Assembly (NCBI GenBank): GCA_034670405.1
Contig: JAXDDX010000057.1
Span: 1,023,501 to 1,087,500 of the forward strand
Length of the DNA: 64,000 bases
DNA from: Hoplostethus atlanticus
Taxonomy: Eukaryota; Chordata; Actinopteri; Trachichthyiformes; Trachichthyidae
Reading direction: 5' to 3'
The notes beneath the pieces were generated by a model. The model saw nothing but the letters and a program-made list of their open reading frames with translations. It did not search any database and was not told where the DNA came from. This document shows, piece by piece, positions 9,201-23,400 of the stretch. A program made the position numbers and the translations under genes. How positions within the stretch are numbered: position 1 is the first letter of the stretch; each line of letters starts with the position of its first letter.

Positions 9201-12200
9201 CGTGGCAGGGTCACGTGTGCATAGGGACTGCAGGTCCTCCCTCTTTCTACCATTGCAGATCCCTGTAATTGCTAGCACATTTTCTGACCAAGCAGCTGTT
9301 TGTCTTTCCCTACACGACTGGACGTACCAATAATACTAACATTGGTGTTGCCTCCGGGTTTATTATGCTATCGTTTCCATAAAGAATATATGAAGGTGTA
9401 TAACTGTATATAGCACGAACATCATGTTTGGGCGGTATATGGATGATGACATTAACAGGAAAGAGACCAGGTGTAAAATACTCACCCACTGTGCTCCCGT
9501 CTTGTCCCATGATGCACTTCATGGCGCGTAGGACCTGCTCAGTGACTGGAGGGGACATGGCGGTGGCATATACTGCACTATGAGAGTGACTACGCAAGTA
9601 GTCCACCAGCTCCTGCAACATAATGCAGGGACTCAATGTAAAATATGATGGGCAGAGATATAATGTGCTTTCAGTTGAAAAATATTGGAGTCATTTCATG
9701 TATAAAGTCTGACTTTGAACATCCTGAATGTCCAAATGGGGAAAAGACAGATAGGTTTGTGAACTTTTAAGTTTAAAGGATGGGAGGCAAGACATGCACA
9801 CATTTACAATGTACTGAACTATCAACTCTGAATATCATATCTTGTAAAAGATGCACGTGAGAGGACGGTTGCCCTGCACTTGTCCTTCAGGACCACTAGA
9901 GAGAGCTCATGTGCAGTCAACACCTGAGAATTAAAACACCACAAGTCATTTCTCTGTCTTAGCACTGGGACTGTGGGCTGTAGAAAAGCACTGTGTCTTT
10001 TCTTGGTCTGTGCTCTGAGGGAGCCAATTTGAGAAAAGGACCAATGGTGAAGTGAGCCAGAATGGGGACCGTCATGCTCATTATTCCTAAATGTCAGCAG
10101 TAGATTAATTCTGCTTGCGGTTGTCAAGAGGAGAGCAGGATTTCAGGAAACCGGCCTGATTTGGTCATGGGTCTCTGAAGCACGTGTGTGTAAGTGGTCT
10201 GAGGTTGGAGCGGGCCGAGAGCTGTGATGGGCTGCTGCTCGGTGGCTGTGCGGTGGCCAGCGGGGGTGGGGGTGATGACACGGAGCCGGAGATGCTGTCT
10301 GGCCACCATTTCCACCCGCTGCCATCTGTCTCCGCTGGGGCGGTGGCGGTGGCCTCCCAGCACACATGTGAGGGGAAAAGGATTTCGGGGGAAATGCTCA
10401 AACGTAGCGAAGGAACCCTGAAACAACCTGACATCTGGTTCCGTTTACCGCTGGGGATTTTCACCACTTTAGGGCCTCGCAGGATTTCGGTGCGACCAAG
10501 ATAAACTGGTTAAGAGAACATGTCCGAAATCCAGCCTGAATCTGGGGAGCGGGGCATGGAGTGACAGCTCAGAGTGTTTCCTCTCTTCTAAAGCCACTGC
10601 CACACAGCTGCAGCACTGATGTGGCAAGACATGGCCACAATGCCACAGAGTAGCAGCAGCGCCAGAAAAGCACACACACACGCTAATGCACACACTCGCA
10701 CATGGGCACACACGTGCACAAACACACACACTCTCTTCTAGCCTTTTCAGTGGAGGTAATTAATACCGTAATGTCACTGCTAATGTCGCAGCGTTTGGGT
10801 GGAGGGTTAATGATCAAAGAGGTTGAAGTGAACTCTAAGGAGTTTGGAGTCGATTCACTGCGGTACTTATTTTTGGTACACTCGTAAAATAGTTATAATA
10901 TGACTGTTTTCCAGAACACATCTGCAGGTCTTTTGTCGGTCAACCCGAATCCACTTAATGTAGGATTTGGGGGATTTCACCACAACAACAAATAAGTCAA
11001 ATCTAAAGGCGTTCTCTCTCTTTTTTTCTCCCTGCTCCTTCCAGGCTGTTTACTACAGCCAGCTGTCAAAGGAGGCAGCGTGTTCATACTTCAAACATTA
11101 TCATGCTTGTTAAAGGCCATCCTGTTAAATCTGGAGCGCAGTTCCGACGCCTGCCACAAGAAGGGGCTGGCCCTCTGCCAGCTTTACCTTCTTATTATGG
11201 CGGAGCAAGGCTGAGCCAACATAAGGCATGGGCAGGAAGTGTCCCTCTCTGGATGCCTAATTCAAACAACATGGCCGTTTCCTCTGTTGCTTTCTAATCA
11301 ACTGCCACAAAGTCAGTGCGGTTATGTACTAAAGTGCACTTTTTAATGGAGTCAAAAGAAATTACAAAGGCCCCGAGACGCAGCCTGAGGAACATTTGTT
11401 GGACACATGAGAGCTTCAAGAGAGATGGGGTGTGACGGAGTAAGAGTGGATGGCAGACCCCACACCTCTTCACAAGACAGACCAAATACTTTTTATGGTT
11501 TGTTTTAACCTGCTTCTTAGCCAAATGGGTGTTGCCACGTAGCACAGGTTTGTAGGTTTGGCTCGGGAGGATTTATTTTTCCTATGAACAGTAAGGTGAC
11601 CAGACCAGTTTGTGTTTGACTGGGGAAACCATGAGGCTACCACACAATTTGCAAGTTCACTCTGTCACAGTTGTGCGATGAATATGTGATACGGAGGGAA
11701 ACAATGATGATGGATGATCTCATTCAAAACAGGCAGTTAAGCTAGTTAGTTAAGCGTTAAAGGAACACCACCTTGTTGGCAAAAAAAGGAGCACACCACC
11801 TCTTTGATGAACTCACTGCTGTGCTATGAGAAGATTGGTATTGGATTGGTGTATCTGTGACTTCATTTACTTCATGACAGGTCGTGCTAATGCTTGAAAC
11901 ACATCTCAAAAGCACTACATGCTGAACACGGCGACGTGAAACTACAAGCAATCTTTTTGTCACACAATGTTCAGTTGATCTTGTTTGCCAAAACATGGTT
12001 CATGTTTTTAACAGGGTGCACGTTCATACCTGAATGTGAAAAATAAATATCACTACTGAAATTAATATACAGAGATCAGAAAATGCATAAATGAATGAAA
12101 TGTACTGATAGAACATTAATAATATATTGAAATGATTTGAGAAATGAATGAATGAATAAATAAATGATGAGAATATCAATACATTAATAAATAATAATAA

Positions 12201-13937
12201 AAATGAATCGTGATAAAAATGTACACAAAACTACAGGGAAAAAACTGAAATTGAATGAATCGATCTAGATACAGTATATAGATCTAGTATAATATAAATA
12301 TAGATACCATTATTAATACAGACATATATTAGCTGTGATATATATAGAAATATATTAATAGTGATCAAAGGTCAACACAAAAGGGAAGAAAAGAATAGGA
12401 AATCAAAAGGCCGATAGGAACCTTCTTCCCTGCGATGTAGCCTCCAGCGGCCCCGAAGCTCTTGGTGAAGGTGCCCATCATCACGTCCACATCAGCCGGG
12501 TTCAGATCAAGCAGCTCGGTCACACCCCTCCCCGTTGGCCCCACCGCTCCGACACTGTGGGCCTCATCCACGTACAGGTAGGCCTTATACTTCTTCTTCA
12601 GGGCGATGATCTCAGCCAGTCGCACCACTGAGCCCTCCATGCTGAAGAGGTTCAGAAAATCACACACACACTACAGTTAGAGTAGGTGTCAAATATGGAC
12701 ACAAATATGGATATGCCGATCAATGTGTATAGTGGAATATGAGATGCATGAGAAAAAAAGGTACAGAATGAAAACAGCTGATTTTCTTATGGCAAAAAAA
12801 AAATCCAGTTTTTGAACGGATTGAACTGAAACAGAACTGACCCCAACCCCGGTCCTTCCTTTATATACTGCAGACCTTCTGTACATGCATATTACATAAT
12901 CCCACATGCCCCAATTTCCCAAGAATCTTTCTGCTGTCTTTCATTTTCCTCCCACCTCTCACCGGTCTATTCCTTCCCTCAGAGGCAAGCCTTTTAAGGC
13001 TACAAGTAGACAGAATGGGTGTATGGCTGGGGAATGGAGCGATCCCAGCCCTGCTATCCCTGCTTTGCCCCAGAACCTCTGCACTCCAAATGACATCAGG
13101 CAGGGTTTCACCGGGACTTATGCGGACATCAAAGGCGGGCCCAGGATATAGCTAAAGCCTTTTGATGTTCCCGGGAGGCGATGGATGGAGCATTAGTTCT
13201 TTCAAGACCATATCAACAGGCCCCCTTTCTCTAATGCTTTAAGATTGTCTGATAAAGCCAATTTGATGATGTGCAATAAAGTTGTCATTCAGATTAATAG
13301 GATTGTGGTAGAACTAATCATTACATTAATGCCTCTTGATGGCCATGGTCAAGGCTTTCACTTCATTTGATAAGAGGGCTGTCATAAAACAATAAAGTAT
13401 ACATAGCGGCTGAATAAGAGCGTGGAAATGTGTTCTGAAGGTCTCAAATGTAGGGAAGGAGAGACTGGGAGCAAAAGAGGGATGGGAGATAGGAGAAAAG
13501 AAAATGGTTGTGACAAACAGTTGGGGCTGGAGGTGTAGCCAAGTCAATCTCTGTGGCTCCATTTGGCCTTGATTCGGAGCTAATGAGCAGATGGAGAGGG
13601 TCACTGTGGCTCTGGATTGCTCACTGCTCACAGAGACACACAATACCTTTCTCCCTTCTCCAGTAATCAAACAGTACCCAACCATCCACACACACACACA
13701 CACACGTACACACACACACTATTATTCAAGGCTAGAGAGGGAAGCGATTGAAATAGAGACCATTAGAGGGGCCGCTAAACACACAGGCACAGAGCTCTCC
13801 TCGGGTTACAAATGAAGACTTCTACCTGAGTGGAGTCTGGCTGTGCTAAACTCTGCTAAAGAGCACTACCTGCAGTTACAGAAAAGATAAAAACAGATCA
13901 AGTGACCAGAGATATGTGTTTGTGTGGAGGCTCTGTG

Positions 13938-13978
<41 letters not shown>

Positions 13979-14149
13979 TGCACGGACGTGGGTGTGTGTG
14001 TGTGCTGCCGCGTGTGGTGTAATTACAGCTGACCTATAGATGCCTTCCACCACGATGAGGATCTTCCTCCAGGGTCTGTGGCCTCGAGGCTGGCCTGAGC
14101 ATATCGCCTCTCTCAGCAGCTTCTCCAAACTGTGCATGTCTGAGACACA

Positions 14150-14182
<33 letters not shown>

Positions 14183-17100
14183 GTCAGTATAAACATCAAA
14201 TGTAATCTACAACAGACCATATTTAAGTGTGTAATAGTATGAAAGCATACAAAACGTACAGCTATATAAAACTGAATACTACATCTGCTATACTGTAGAT
14301 ATATAGCACTGGACAAATGACAGCATGCAGAGTCTCAACACCAACAGAAAGCCGTACAAGTACAATAATCATTTCCACAGGGCAGGGCAGTTCACACAGT
14401 ACACAAGGAACTGCTTTATCTGGCAGAAACACCTTCCACAAACTACAAACAGGAAATACCTCCACAGCATGCAGCTAATGAACACCTGCAAAGTCTGTAT
14501 CAAATAGCATTACCAGCTGAGCTAAATATGGGTTTGGCCAAAGGTCTCTCCAGTGGGGTCTGGGTGGTTGCTAACAGCCACGATGTAATAATAATGGAAA
14601 TTGAAATAGAAATTTTCAGCAGAGTAATTCCTCAGTGGCGTTGTCTAATTGTGAGTTTCCTTATTATTACTATCAAGATTTACCAAGATTGCCGATTGCC
14701 AGCCGGCCCGGGAGGCGGCCCAGTTTCCATACAAATAATAGTCTAAGATAATAATATATAATAATACTACAGGGTTCAGAATTGGTTCTTTGGAAGTCAG
14801 ATTTGGAAGATCTGATCACGCGAGGCAAAGAGACGTCAAGAAATACCAAGGGAGCAGATTCCAGAGGGATCGGCGGTCGAGGCCGGACCAGATGAACCTG
14901 CTCTCTTGGTTGTTCACAGGGAGTTGGTGGACGGCTCAGGAGAGGGCTGTCTATCTATGTCTGGAAACCCCGTCCCTTCTGCTGATTGGCCATTGTTTCA
15001 TCCTTTATAATTATTTTACTGTTTGTAGTAGAGAGTTGGGGGACAGCATCACCATCATGGCCACTCGCGGCTATACTTAGTGATGATGGTTCAGGTGATC
15101 CAACCACAACATCCTGTGTTTGAATCCAGTCTGGATCTTTATTGTGTCTCTTCTCTCTCTGAGGTGCATACATCTGGATAACTTAGACTAGTAGTTCTCA
15201 AAGTAACACCCCATCAACCAGAGGAGGAACTAGTTGGTAAGCTGAGCTTCTGTAGTGGTTGGTTGGAATGAAAACCTGCATATTGTTGGACCTTCATGGA
15301 CCAGGATGAAACTCCAGTGTCCTACTACCACTACTACTACCACAGCGACTATGGCTATGACTACTACCACTACCAGTACTACTACTAGAACTACTATTAG
15401 TACCACGACTACTACTACTACTGCTATGACGAGTACCACTTTGATGACTCCTGCTACTACAACCACTACTATGTTTTTTGCATGACCCCTTAATTGCAGC
15501 TATATTTAAGGATTATAATCCTCAATTGCAGGTGTGTCACTGAACCACCAGATGGCAGTATTGAATAACTGAGCGTATCACTGACAGCGTGAGCGCAGTC
15601 AGCACAATTCACAGCTGAGCACCGAGCGAACTTGTCTAAGAATCTGTCATAGATGTTTGATATCACCTCCAAAACAGCTTTACTTTTAATTGCCAGCAGA
15701 TGCTTTTCAATTCTTGAAACATAACAGTGCAGAGCAAATCTAATGTTCAGATCTATCAGTCTCAAAGTTGAGGACACCAAACAATGAAAAAGGAATCTAC
15801 AGTGGCAATCTCTGTGCACACGTGTGACTCTGAATGCAATGCAGAATGAGGGACAGGTTATTGCAGGTGGCACTGATTTAAGCCATGGCCTGAAATGAGA
15901 TATAACTACAATCAGGAGATAGAAATGCTACTAGTTCAACACAAACACCTTCTCCAACCATAGACATTGCCTGAAAGAATAACAATGGCATCTATTTAAG
16001 GTATTTCGCACATACAAGCTCTACAATGTAAAAGTTGGCAAACCAGTTTACCTACTCTCTGGAATGAAATTCCATCTCTCCTCTCTGGTAGGCCACTTTA
16101 AACGGCTCATCCAAACATCATCACAATGCTACCCAGACATTTTAGACATAGTTGCATTGTATGCATTGAAATATCACTGCAAAGCACTGTGTTTGTTTAA
16201 TTGTTTAAGTCATTACCCTTTCTTTTGTTGAGTGGTATAACCCTCTTAGCAAATAGAGACCTTGTACTGATAAAAGAGTGTGTGAGCCTGCAGAGTGCCT
16301 AGCGCTGGAGGTAGGGAGGCTGGGAGGGGTCAGCTATCGAGCCGCCTGAGGGCTCTTTCTCTCAGATGCTTGGCCTCTGGGATCTGCTGCGAGGACCCTT
16401 AACTGACTCTGCTTGTACCTGTCAGGACACATTTGCTGCCAGGAGTTTGGCTCATTTGTCCTGCCTCTTGCTCTTGCGAGGGATGTTTCCAATGCCAGCA
16501 CACTGAGTAATATATTATTCATGCTTAATCTTTTTTTCCCCTTTCTAAGGAAATTGACAATATAATAGAAGAGAAATAGTAATAAGTAATAATCTGTGAC
16601 ATTCTCATATAAATACATGTCAGTTCTGCTACTCTCTCGCCGACTGATATAATGCAATAGTGATTCAACCTATACCCAGTTCATTTGCTGTTCAAAACAC
16701 CCGGTGTCGGGTGTTCCTCTTGCACACGGGAAGTAATGCGTTTTAGGTTTCCCGCAGCAACAACAGCAGTTTGAGTATAGGAAATAGAAATAGAAGAAGA
16801 ACTCGGTAGTTAGCATGAGTGTCCATGGCTGAACAGACAACGAACAGAGTGGTGCCTACAGAAACTCAAGCTTCATCAACAGAAACGTCACAGCGCTGTA
16901 CTCACTGTTGTGTTTGAACACCCGGATGGTTGCTCCTGACAATCTGGCTCCCAAGACGAGAGACGTGTGATTCAGCTCATCGCTCAGTATCAAGCAACCC
17001 TGGAAACCAGCACAGAGCAGGGACTGAATTCAAATTTCCCTCCAAAAGCTCCTAAATTCCCATGTAATAGCTGCAGTACTGGTAAGCAGTATTGGGATCC

Positions 17101-17503
17101 TGTGCACATTTCTAGATACGTCACAACATTTTTGTAAATAATAAGAAATCAAACGTACACATTAAGGTTAATAACTTAAAAAATAACATCCTCAGAGGAC
17201 ATCCTTACATGTTGACTGTGTGCCGAGTGCATCTTCGCATTTTGCATTGATTGGTCTGTACTTGGCGGGTAAGACCACTGGACTCTCCCTCGGGTTCAAA
17301 CAAGCTAATTAAATGTCACTTAAATTACAGGGACATTACAACTGTGCTGGACTGTGAAAATCAAGGTGAAAGCTTGCTTTAATGGATGTTAACAAACAAG
17401 GCAAACAAATCCAGCCATTCCTCGAAAATCTCCCTAGTATAGTAGCATATTTGACACTGAATCTCTAAGCATTTGCCTGCATTAGTCTGAATGACTTCTT
17501 GTG

Positions 17504-17535
<32 letters not shown>

Positions 17536-20382
17536 GTGTGTGTGTTGACACGGTCTCAGTCTCACATCCTGTCAGTTTGGCCTGGGGTCCAGCTGGCCCG
17601 GTCCCTAGTCTACCAGCAGCTGTCACTCTAATGTAGCTCTGCCCGGCAAGGCCTAGCCCAGATCAGCCTGTCACTGTAGGACAGCATTGGTGGTCCATAC
17701 TGCCCGCCCCTACAGGGTTACTATAGGGGCCCTTCAAATGGCCCCGAGAGGCTGCTACACCACTTGAGCTGCATAAACGACCCCATTCCCGTCACTTAAA
17801 CCCCAAACCCCCAAAACCCCGCGCACCCTCCTCCTCCTCCTGTCCGCTCCAATCAGAGCTGGCCATGCTGTCCGTTGCCCCTGGTAACCCATGGCCGTCT
17901 GTGTGAGCTAGGCTGGTGTGCCAACAGGCCAGGGTGTGGGTAATCATACCCTTGGGCGGTGCTCTTAACAATGCCTGCCCTTCCTTGTCTATGTGTCTGA
18001 ATGTAGCTATGCATGCCCAGAGCCTTCCTCCTCTTGGCTACTGTAATGTTTAATTAGGATTTTAATTAATGGGGGTGGGTGGGGAGTTGTTAGCAGCTGA
18101 GTTTAGTTGACTGTTATTCATTCATTTAGGCCATATGCAGGGGGAGAACAAAAGCTGGGCTAATTCCATTAATTTACGCTACGCTGTGAAACTCACGCCC
18201 ATAGAGTAGGATTTCCTTTGTATGGTGTGTGACATCTCGTGTGTTTTAATCACGTACCTTGCCAACAAGTGCTGGGATGTTCATGGAGTTAGTGGCAAAA
18301 CCCATTCCATAGGTCATGGAGGATTCTACCCCGAGGAAGTTGGCCACAAGTTGCTCCAGCTCTTCGTGGATGCTCAGGTTCCCTACAGAAATCACATAAA
18401 GTAACTCTGACAAGGATGTTGGTTTATCTGACAGTCTTTCAGTCTTGGTCGCTCAGTCACAGGTTTTGACAGAGGTGAATGACTGGCCTCCTGTTAAAAG
18501 GAAAGAGACTACCAGCAAAGTCACATATCAGTGCGTTTTCCACTCTCTAGGGATTTGGAGAGATTTATAACGACTCAAGATGTGGTAAATTTGTAATTTA
18601 GTTGAACTATCCTTTTTCATCCCAGGTAATATCAAGGACAATGAGTCCTGCAAGGTCTAAAATGATTCTGCAGCACAATTTGGGGCCGAGGCAGTTGGTT
18701 ATGACCCACTCTGACAGGTGTGGCCCAGAATTCATTTAGAAAATTGATCAGATTGTAATCTGCCACCTGACATGGTGTTTTTCTATTAAATTGGGATTTT
18801 CTGGCATCTCCGGAGTGCTTTCAGTGCTGCCCTCCTAGTCAGCTGATAAAAACGAATTACTGGTATAATTGTGAGCCACAGGGAGAGAGAAAGGCAGTGA
18901 AAGGTTCATATATATCTTTTATTTCTGCTGGCTCTGGGCAATGGTGTACTGCTGAGCAATATATTGTAACACATTGCTGAAATACTATTGAGGCAAAGGT
19001 CACTCTAAACTTTCAGATAAGATATAGATAACCTACTAGTAATGATACCAGTCTCCCCTAATGACAAAGTCATTCTTAACATTTTACAGACTGTTGACAA
19101 AATACAAAATAGAAGTTTTAGTTTGATTTACCAATGACTTGAAAACTGGTGATGACTTGGAAAATGGTTTGGGACAGGGACCTGGGTGGGGGTTCCAGTG
19201 CTAGTGTGTTACTTCCTGTTTTTTTCACTGGTGCATATGTATCTATAACTAGTTCGCTGGAATACTACAAGACATCCACACACATTAATTCAATTTGCAC
19301 ATCAACCTTTAAAGGAAATGGAGCGTAACCACGATTTTAACATCTGGTTGTGATAGCATTGGGGCAATCAATGCCTAGCTAGCAAGCGGCAAAAAGTGCA
19401 TTCATTCCATATCAATGAGCTGATAATTGAAGAGAAATATTAACAAAAGCCACAAAGGGCAGGCATTGTAAGGCTTTCAGGGAGAACTGGAGAATTGGTA
19501 TTGAGTGGTGTGTATAAAAACATAATGCTCTGAAGCAACTCTCTCTTTGTGGTGTTTCCCATTCGGTGCTTTCCATGAGGCCCTGCGCCAAGGCAAATCG
19601 ATTCATACATTTCCTCAACCACTCAGGCTCACAGCCCCTGCCGGCACGTGCAGCTTTTTTAATCAGACTGCACTGGCATTCGCTCTCTTTATAGAACATT
19701 TTACTCAGCAGTGGCTTCACAGGCCTGCCTCCTTATTGATATGCTAACCTCATATGGACGGCTTTGGCTCTGGATACTCTTAAGGTAAGAGAGAGCAGAG
19801 TCCTCATTAGAACTCACTCCTTTCGGTTACACGGGTTAGCTGAAATCAAATGGTGATTATGCCGTCATCTGCTTAGACTCAAACTGTCCTCTGAATTACC
19901 AAATTCACCTTCCTGCTGACCCAATCATCAACGCTGGTTGACAAGAAAGCCATATTACTATTGCCAGGGTTGGACACCGAGTCTTCCGGCTGTGGGGAGA
20001 CAGTAAAGATTGTATTTACAAAGCTCAGAGCTAAATCTTTTGCTTTATTGTGCACCCATGACTGAGATTTTACAACAAGGTAGCCCAGCCAGCAGAGTTA
20101 ATCATTTTCTATCCTCAACCTTGACTAAGTGCTTTTGTTGTCGTCTGATTAGACAAATGTAGCATTTATGTTTTGTTTTTTTACAATTCGCATGAGAGCC
20201 TCACTATTATTCATTACCGTTACATAGAATGAAGTAGTCGCTACTCTGCACTGGGTAGCTGCACTGGTTAGCTCTAGGTAACTTGTCACGCCTTTAAAAA
20301 CGCGTTACTATCATTACGTTATCATGTAATTTCTGTTAATGATTGTATGAAAGTACAAGTGCATGAGGTCCATAAATGTTTG

Positions 20383-20427
<45 letters not shown>

Positions 20428-23400
20428 GAGTAACTTATGCATTCATTTTCTAAGAGCATGACTACAATGACTTCCCCAAATTCAGGGTTGCCAAACCGTC
20501 TAATCTGAGAACAAAGAATAGGGAGGTTCTCGTTAGTTTCACCACCACAAAACTATTTACTGTATTCCCTTTCCGCCCTTCGGCTGAAATCTGTTCTGTT
20601 CACATGTTATTCATACTTCTTCATCTTATAGTTAGTGTGTAGGGTGTACGGCATACCTGCGTCAAATACAGAGTGCATTTAATTCCAGTGTCTGAACTTC
20701 ATGGAAAAAATAAATCACTATACAGTATGTGTACTTTCAGTGCACTTTCTCTAGTCAAAGAAATTGGATGGGAAAAATTGCATCCTCTGTACTCTCACCT
20801 ATAATTCTTTGAGAATGATGAGTTATTTTCTTTGGTAACCTAAGGAAGTCAACTTGAAAGGACTGAACTTGAAGTATTATGTTGGATAGTACACCTTGAA
20901 ATTCAATTGTTCTAAAAGAACCTAATATCAGATATTGTAGAGACTATTTTGAAAGGTAACCACTAAAAGTATGAATACCTTTGGTTCATTTTTTGTCGTT
21001 ATAATATTTCCTTTTCATTTTGATTGAATGATCGAGCACTGCATTTAATTTAGAATGGATTGGAAATCACTGCATGTGAACTAAAGCATGGGTGATGATG
21101 GCGTCACTGCTCAAACAGAGACACGGGGTATTAAATAATTGATGCTTAATACGGTCTCATGGGAGAGGTGCTTGTTATTCCTTAAATCTCTCAGTGAGCC
21201 AAAAGAAACACATTGCCAAGCCACTGGAAAACAGGCCCATTTTGAAAGTGGAATAAACATATAAATAAATCACATAAATGAATAATGGATGGTGTGGAGA
21301 AGGGGGTGTGGAGAAGGGGGTGGGGAGGGGGGGTGGGGGTCATATGACTAATGACCGCATGCTCTTTTATTTCTCTGGTTTCCTCTGTTCCTGTCAGAGG
21401 TCTTTCAAACTGATGCTGTGCAACACTTAACCCATTCTGTGTGAGTGCTGGAGAGCCTATCACCCTCTCAGCAGATATACAGCACTGTGTCAGAGGTGCC
21501 ATAAACCAACGTCACCGGCGAGAGTGTAAAAGAGCATTTTTTCTCAAGTAGACTTTGCTAAACACGCGGCCTGCTCGGTGACTCCCATCGTGTAGGCCTG
21601 TTTACCCATAGGCAGGTTTTTGACCTATAAACACAGAGCTGAGGGCCATTCATCAGGTTTCATTACAGAGCCATTGGGAAGTTCAGAGTTGCTCTCTGTT
21701 CTAACGCTGCTGCTGCTCAAAGTCTTCTGTGGCCTGTTTCCTAATGTTACATTACATCACGATCCTATTTCCCCACTGCCCGGTGTGGACCGGTACGTAA
21801 TGATCTCAGCTTACTCCCAACAGTACATAATTTAACAAAGGTTGAATAATTCATGTAAACCTGCGACCACTGGAAGATAATTAAAGATTCGGGAGGTATA
21901 ATTCATGAGAAAGATAATAAACGATGGCGCGTGTGATAAGAGAGATGGAATTTAATTTCCAGTTTGATGCGCAGCCTTTTCAGTCATCACGGTCTGTTCT
22001 TTTTCATAGATATGAGGAATTAGAAGCACTGTAAAACTAGGTAAAATAAACCCCACCTTACAGCAATTTTGACTTATGAAGTGCATGTTTTTCCCTCTAG
22101 ACTTCAAATAAAATGAATGTCCTTGTTAGAAATATCTCAAGAGGACAAGAGGCTCAGAGAGCACACTGAGCATCGGAAAACCATAACCTATTTAAGATTG
22201 CGGGGGAACAGTTTTTCACATTCAGAGTTGAAAGTTGACCACAAAACTCACCCATTTCCTGTCTTGTGCTGCAGACCCCAACACCATACTGGCAAGTTTT
22301 GTTTGCCACAGTTTTCAGGAAGTCTGCGTTGTTCTCAGCAAACCCGAGGTAGTTATAAGAGCCCATGTTGATGACGTTGTCTATCGTCTTCCCAGTTAAC
22401 CTGCCAGTACGTAAACATTAGTCATCGCTTCATATTCTGTTAATATCGGTTTAGTCTACAACCACCCACACTCACAGCCTTAATTAACTACATGGTATTA
22501 AAAGGAATCAACATTCAATTGCCAATTATATTCTTGTCACTTCATCAGTGGAGTCATGAGAGGCTCAATTAGAACAATGTTTGATTTATACAAGGTGAAT
22601 ACCAATGACTGTAAACTTAATCTGAATTTGTTCATCCTACTTCCTGGGATGGGACATAATAGAAAATCCACGACAAGACACTGTGCTGAAATATCTGTAA
22701 ATCTGAAATATGTCACACCAGTGTGCAGCACCATAGACAATAAATTGGAAAAAGATGGAATGTGCAAATGTAATAGTATCCAGGATCAATTTCTTGAGAT
22801 CGGGCACGTTCTTCACTTGGACGTGAAGGTTTAAGTGAATGACTTCACACGGCCCGTCTTCCCTTCGCCGTCAGGAGATTACCTCCACACTGTACATCAG
22901 CGTCTGAGTTTTTAAAGTCATTTGAGCAATTTCATCAACTGACCCACTTCTCACAAGTCTGCACGCCTCTACCAAGCCCATCGACGTGCCTCTTCTCCCA
23001 TTTACCAGAAAAGACAAGCGTCATTTCTATTTTTTCCAATCACCTTACACTCCCTTATGCTTCCTTGTTACAGTAATATCCCCACCCCAAACCCATAGCT
23101 CTGTTCATATTCCTATTCACATTCTATGCCAATGGCTCTGCTGTGCAGGAGGGGGTCCAGCCCAAAGGTATTATCATATCCATCCATGACACAATAGTCA
23201 AAATATTAGACCCTTGGTTGTCTAGTTTCTAGTGCTAGAAGAGAGTTGAGGAGATGCACAAAGATTTGACATTGGGGAAATTCTTAAATTGAGTAGCACA
23301 TATAAATGCTAGGCTAGTCAATCATAGGTGACTGAATTTCAGTACCTGAATGTCCAGTTGTAATCGTCAGACACCCTCTCCATCAAGTCAAACACAGGTC

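Larger units (their letters stand above)
7392..9485. other. sptlc3 intron 9
   Basis: It contains a perfect 30-bp palindrome (8237-8266), GA-rich tracts near 8270-8330, and a LINE/SINE-type 3' tail ending in (ACT)n (8850-9055). No coding match is seen. Confidence 0.6.
12642..14033. other. sptlc3 intron 7
   Basis: No coding match is seen. It contains a CA repeat at 13687-13720 and a (TG)19 repeat at 13939-13976, the latter about 60 nt downstream of the exon 7 donor, where the transcript reads CA. Confidence 0.6.
14183..16905. other. sptlc3 intron 6, upstream part
   Basis: No coding match is seen. It contains a SINE-like segment (about 15030-15170) and an imperfect TAC trinucleotide tract (15320-15475). 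Confidence 0.55.
18383..22251. other. sptlc3 intron 4
   Basis: The largest intron, 3.9 kb. It contains a CA microsatellite (20384-20424) and a G-quadruplex-capable tract (21302-21339). No coding match is seen. Confidence 0.55.

Noticed and set aside
10120-10504. Overlapping frames of about 100 codons on both strands
   Set aside because: They lie inside sptlc3 intron 8 in a locally GC-rich patch. No homology and no matching splice structure.
15230-15485. Val-rich and Thr-rich frames
   Set aside because: Product of the imperfect TAC repeat read in different frames.
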